Source: Hermatobates lingyangjiaoensis
Lineage: Eukaryota > Arthropoda > Insecta > Hemiptera > Hermatobatidae
Assembly: GCA_026182355.1 (NCBI GenBank)
Contig: JAPFBL010000231.1
Span: 744,001 to 808,000, forward strand
Length of the DNA stretch: 64,000 nt
Direction: 5' to 3'
The position numbers were made by a program, and so were the translations under genes. This document shows positions 62,166-64,000 of this stretch, in pieces; position 1 is the first letter of the stretch; the number at the start of each line of letters is the position of its first letter. A model generated the notes under the pieces. The model was not told the origin of the DNA. It was given only the letters and a program-made list of their open reading frames with translations, and searched no databases.

Positions 62166-62357
62166 AGATCATTCAAGAATTTCTGGTACCTGATTGTTTC
62201 TAATTGAACTAAGCGTGTGGAAATATTATCATAAAGATTAACCTACCTGCGGCCGCTATTATCAATTAAAGTCAAAATGTAAACAAACAGGTTATACAGG
62301 AAACCTTATCTATTATAATATTTTTGGGATATTACCTGAACCACAACTCTGATTTTC

Positions 62358-62669
62358 GATTTTTATTTCCAACATTTCGTATTTTATGCATTAAGGCCGT
62401 ACACGCCATATTTCTTGACAAAAAATGCAAAAACTCATAATTGGCAAATTTTTGAGGTTTTTGGGCCCTAGGGGGCCTGGGTTAGGCTGCCCCCCAGAGT
62501 TTAATAGCCTAAAACCTCCCCAAGACCTATAGAAAGTGCCTTGCAAAAGAATTTTTGAAAAAGGTCCATTGTAGGCCGAATGCATAAGGTACAAACATAC
62601 ATACATACATACATACATACATACATACATACATACATACAGAGCCACGAAGAGAATTTATATATAGAT
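62358..62669 (+). repeat. CATA-tailed interspersed repeat, copy 2
   Basis: Matches copy 1 from CGATTTTTATTTCCAAC to TATATAGAT with scattered substitutions and a longer CATA array (about 62594-62640). The upstream sequences of the two copies differ, so this is either an independent insertion of the same family or a diverged local duplication. Confidence 0.7.
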
Positions 62670-62679
62670 ATGTTGACAA

Positions 62680-63225
62680 AAGCAAAACAGGAAAATCATT
62701 GGTTTGAAGGATTTCTTGTCTCATATGGATTACAGTGGCCGTCCCGAGAGAGAACATATATAGGCTGCAATCTGGCCCCTTGTGATATAATATGAAATAA
62801 CAAAATATTAAGTTTTTTTTAGGATGAAATTTCGCTCAGTAGTTATATTGCTGTAATAATAATTTTTCTTCATTTCTTTGAAGTATTCCTGATATAATTT
62901 TTTTTAAAACTGTCCCAAAGAGAAATATCAAATAGTCAAGCTGTGAATCTAGTTTGGCACTACAGAAGAAAGAATTGCTCTTACAATAATAACACTGTCA
63001 TGAGCTTCTTTAGTCGAGGATACTTATTCTGCAGTCCAGTAGATTATACTAAAGAAAATTTCGTGACATTTTTGAATTAGATTTTCTATGAAAGCTATTC
63101 TTTGTGAAAAAGATATTTAATTGAACCAACATCCCACTAAAATACTTTCGCCTTTATGAAAAATGTTGTCAAAAGCAGGCCAAGTGAGGGATTAAAGAAA
63201 TAATGGCATTATGATGGGGAAATAG
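62680..63225. other. AT-rich non-coding DNA
   Basis: No feature supported. Confidence 0.5.
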
Positions 63226-63226
63226 G

Positions 63227-63390
63227 TCATTGGGTAGAGGTGTCGGGAGGTGATTGCATTGCCTTCTTATGCTTGTGGGAAACTCGTTGGAGGAGCCTAT
63301 TGTGTTCTGCCTCATCCATAAGCAGCCTTCCGCTGTCCACTGACCCCATTCTGAGGCGCCGGCACATCGCACCCAGCTTCCTTCCTGGGA
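63227..63390 (-). CDS. Candidate single exon (unrecognised protein), weak
   Basis: On the minus strand a GC-rich segment follows a good-looking splice acceptor (TTGCTTACTGTCCCAG, ending near 63390). The frame encodes about 50 residues containing KLGAMCRRLRMGSVDSGRLL and a charged DEAEHNRLLQRVSHKHKKA stretch likely to be helical, then stops at about 63227. The polypyrimidine tract plus acceptor, raised GC and charged helix are what a terminal coding exon would show. Against it, a 119-codon plus-strand frame overlaps, no partner exon was found, and I do not recognise the family. Confidence 0.22.
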
Positions 63391-63599
63391 CAGTAAGCAA
63401 GTCTAACTGTATTGCTAACAGGTCTACATGTAATGCCACGCCCACCATTCACAATACTTTATTTCTTTCTACTACGGTATTTAGTTTTGGCTGCTTTTTT
63501 AACCCCTCAGTTTCAGTCTATGATAACTTGTCTGCATGTACGAGACAGGAACTCTTTAAGATTGAGTACCTCTATTTCGGGGTTATTTTGACTGCATAA

Positions 63600-63873
63600 G
63601 TAATCATTACTCACTAAAATCTCAAATTACCTCCTGTTTATCTGCAATTTTGTCTCAAGGGAAAAACTGCTACATACACAGAGAAACATGTTTACCAGTA
63701 AACTGTAGAGCTTACTCATTTTAACCATGAACAGTTATGACGCTAGCAACGTCATGGTTCAGAGAATTATTATGCTAAATACTTAAACCTGTGTCCTTTC
63801 AACAGTTTACCCTGTTGTTAACTTAACTTAACAGATAATTTGCAGAAAAGGAACACATAAACTAACTACTGTA
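63600..63873. other. AT-rich non-coding DNA
   Basis: No feature supported. A short inverted pair, AACCATGA...AACGTCATGGTT, lies at about 63723-63759. Confidence 0.4.
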
Positions 63874-63894
63874 TTTCGAATGCGTTGTCGTCAG
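63874..63894 (-). ncRNA. Weak hammerhead-like core
   Basis: Minus strand: CTGACGA, then CAACGCATTC, then GAAA and TACAG. The core bases are present, but only a poor helix II (two A-U pairs) can be drawn and helix I is not evident. Probably a diverged single-arm relative. Confidence 0.2.
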
Positions 63895-64000
63895 ATAAAT
63901 AGATGTGAGCCTCTCCGGTACTACCTCTATGTGCAGTATGTAGGTATATGTTATGCGGTTCACATACACCTCCGTGATGATGATGCAGTCAAAATGTAAT

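Noticed and set aside
61609..62795. Frames with repeated Cys-Met-Tyr-Val or Tyr-Ile-His-Thr
   Set aside because: They translate CATA microsatellite arrays.

Overview
This is an AT-rich animal (metazoan) genomic window with no recognisable intact protein-coding gene. Open frames are short (the longest about 140 codons), mostly overlap frames on the other strand, and many are simple-sequence artefacts. Everything well supported is mobile-element or repeat sequence set in long AT-rich non-coding DNA, so the window reads as intergenic or deep-intronic. The mixture of hAT-type non-autonomous transposons, tRNA-derived SINEs, CATA-tailed repeats carrying an ACCCGG...CCGGGT hairpin, and inverted-repeat elements is the kind of repeat load I associate with lophotrochozoans, cephalopods especially. 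That is an impression from repeat style, not proof.

Layout. 1-10.1 kb is dense in palindromic elements: a large one at 1057-1865 with arms of roughly 350 bp, others at 794-961, 2269-2466, 2563-2645, 6167-6410 and 9441-9636, and single cores near 653, 9319 and 10021. A decayed protein fragment, possibly hAT transposase, lies at 2664-2960 on the minus strand. 10-24 kb is mostly featureless AT-rich DNA with GC-richer islands (11.58-11.96 and 15.0-15.45 kb) and one hAT MITE (21881-22333). 24-40 kb holds three tRNA-derived SINE copies (24.6, 36.9 and 38.1 kb) and a 39-base A run. 39.8-50 kb holds two hAT MITEs (39811-40052, 45928-46556), an LTR-like direct repeat (40.6/41.1 kb), a palindromic element with a 15-bp target-site duplication (41491-41627), a 44-bp x 8 satellite (42389-42740), a 41-bp x 12 satellite (48799-49311) and two more short palindrome-family elements (45289-45527, 49825-49998). 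50-64 kb holds GC-richer islands, a decayed retroelement-like block (57.3-58.4 kb), a hAT MITE (59156-59529), another palindrome-family element (60381-60500), a duplicated CATA-tailed repeat (61575-61872 and 62358-62669) and a weak candidate exon on the minus strand near 63.25-63.4 kb.

Main discovery. Several elements whose arms do not resemble each other share one core: CTGANGA, then one extra base, then a short hairpin, then GAAA. That is the conserved core of a hammerhead self-cleaving ribozyme with one unpaired nucleotide before helix II. In the best copies (41549-41591, 60422-60464, 10021-10056) a 4-bp helix I, an NUH cleavage triplet and a short helix III can also be drawn. In the palindromic families the helix III sequence is itself a palindrome (AGATCT, ACGCGT, ATAT), which suggests a dimeric ribozyme. 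In four elements the ends are fixed by 10-15 bp target-site duplications: 6167-6410, 45289-45527 and 49825-49998 in family A, and 41491-41627 in family C. The elements therefore look like small, non-autonomous, ribozyme-bearing fold-back retroelements, perhaps parasites of Penelope-like elements, which are known to carry hammerhead motifs.
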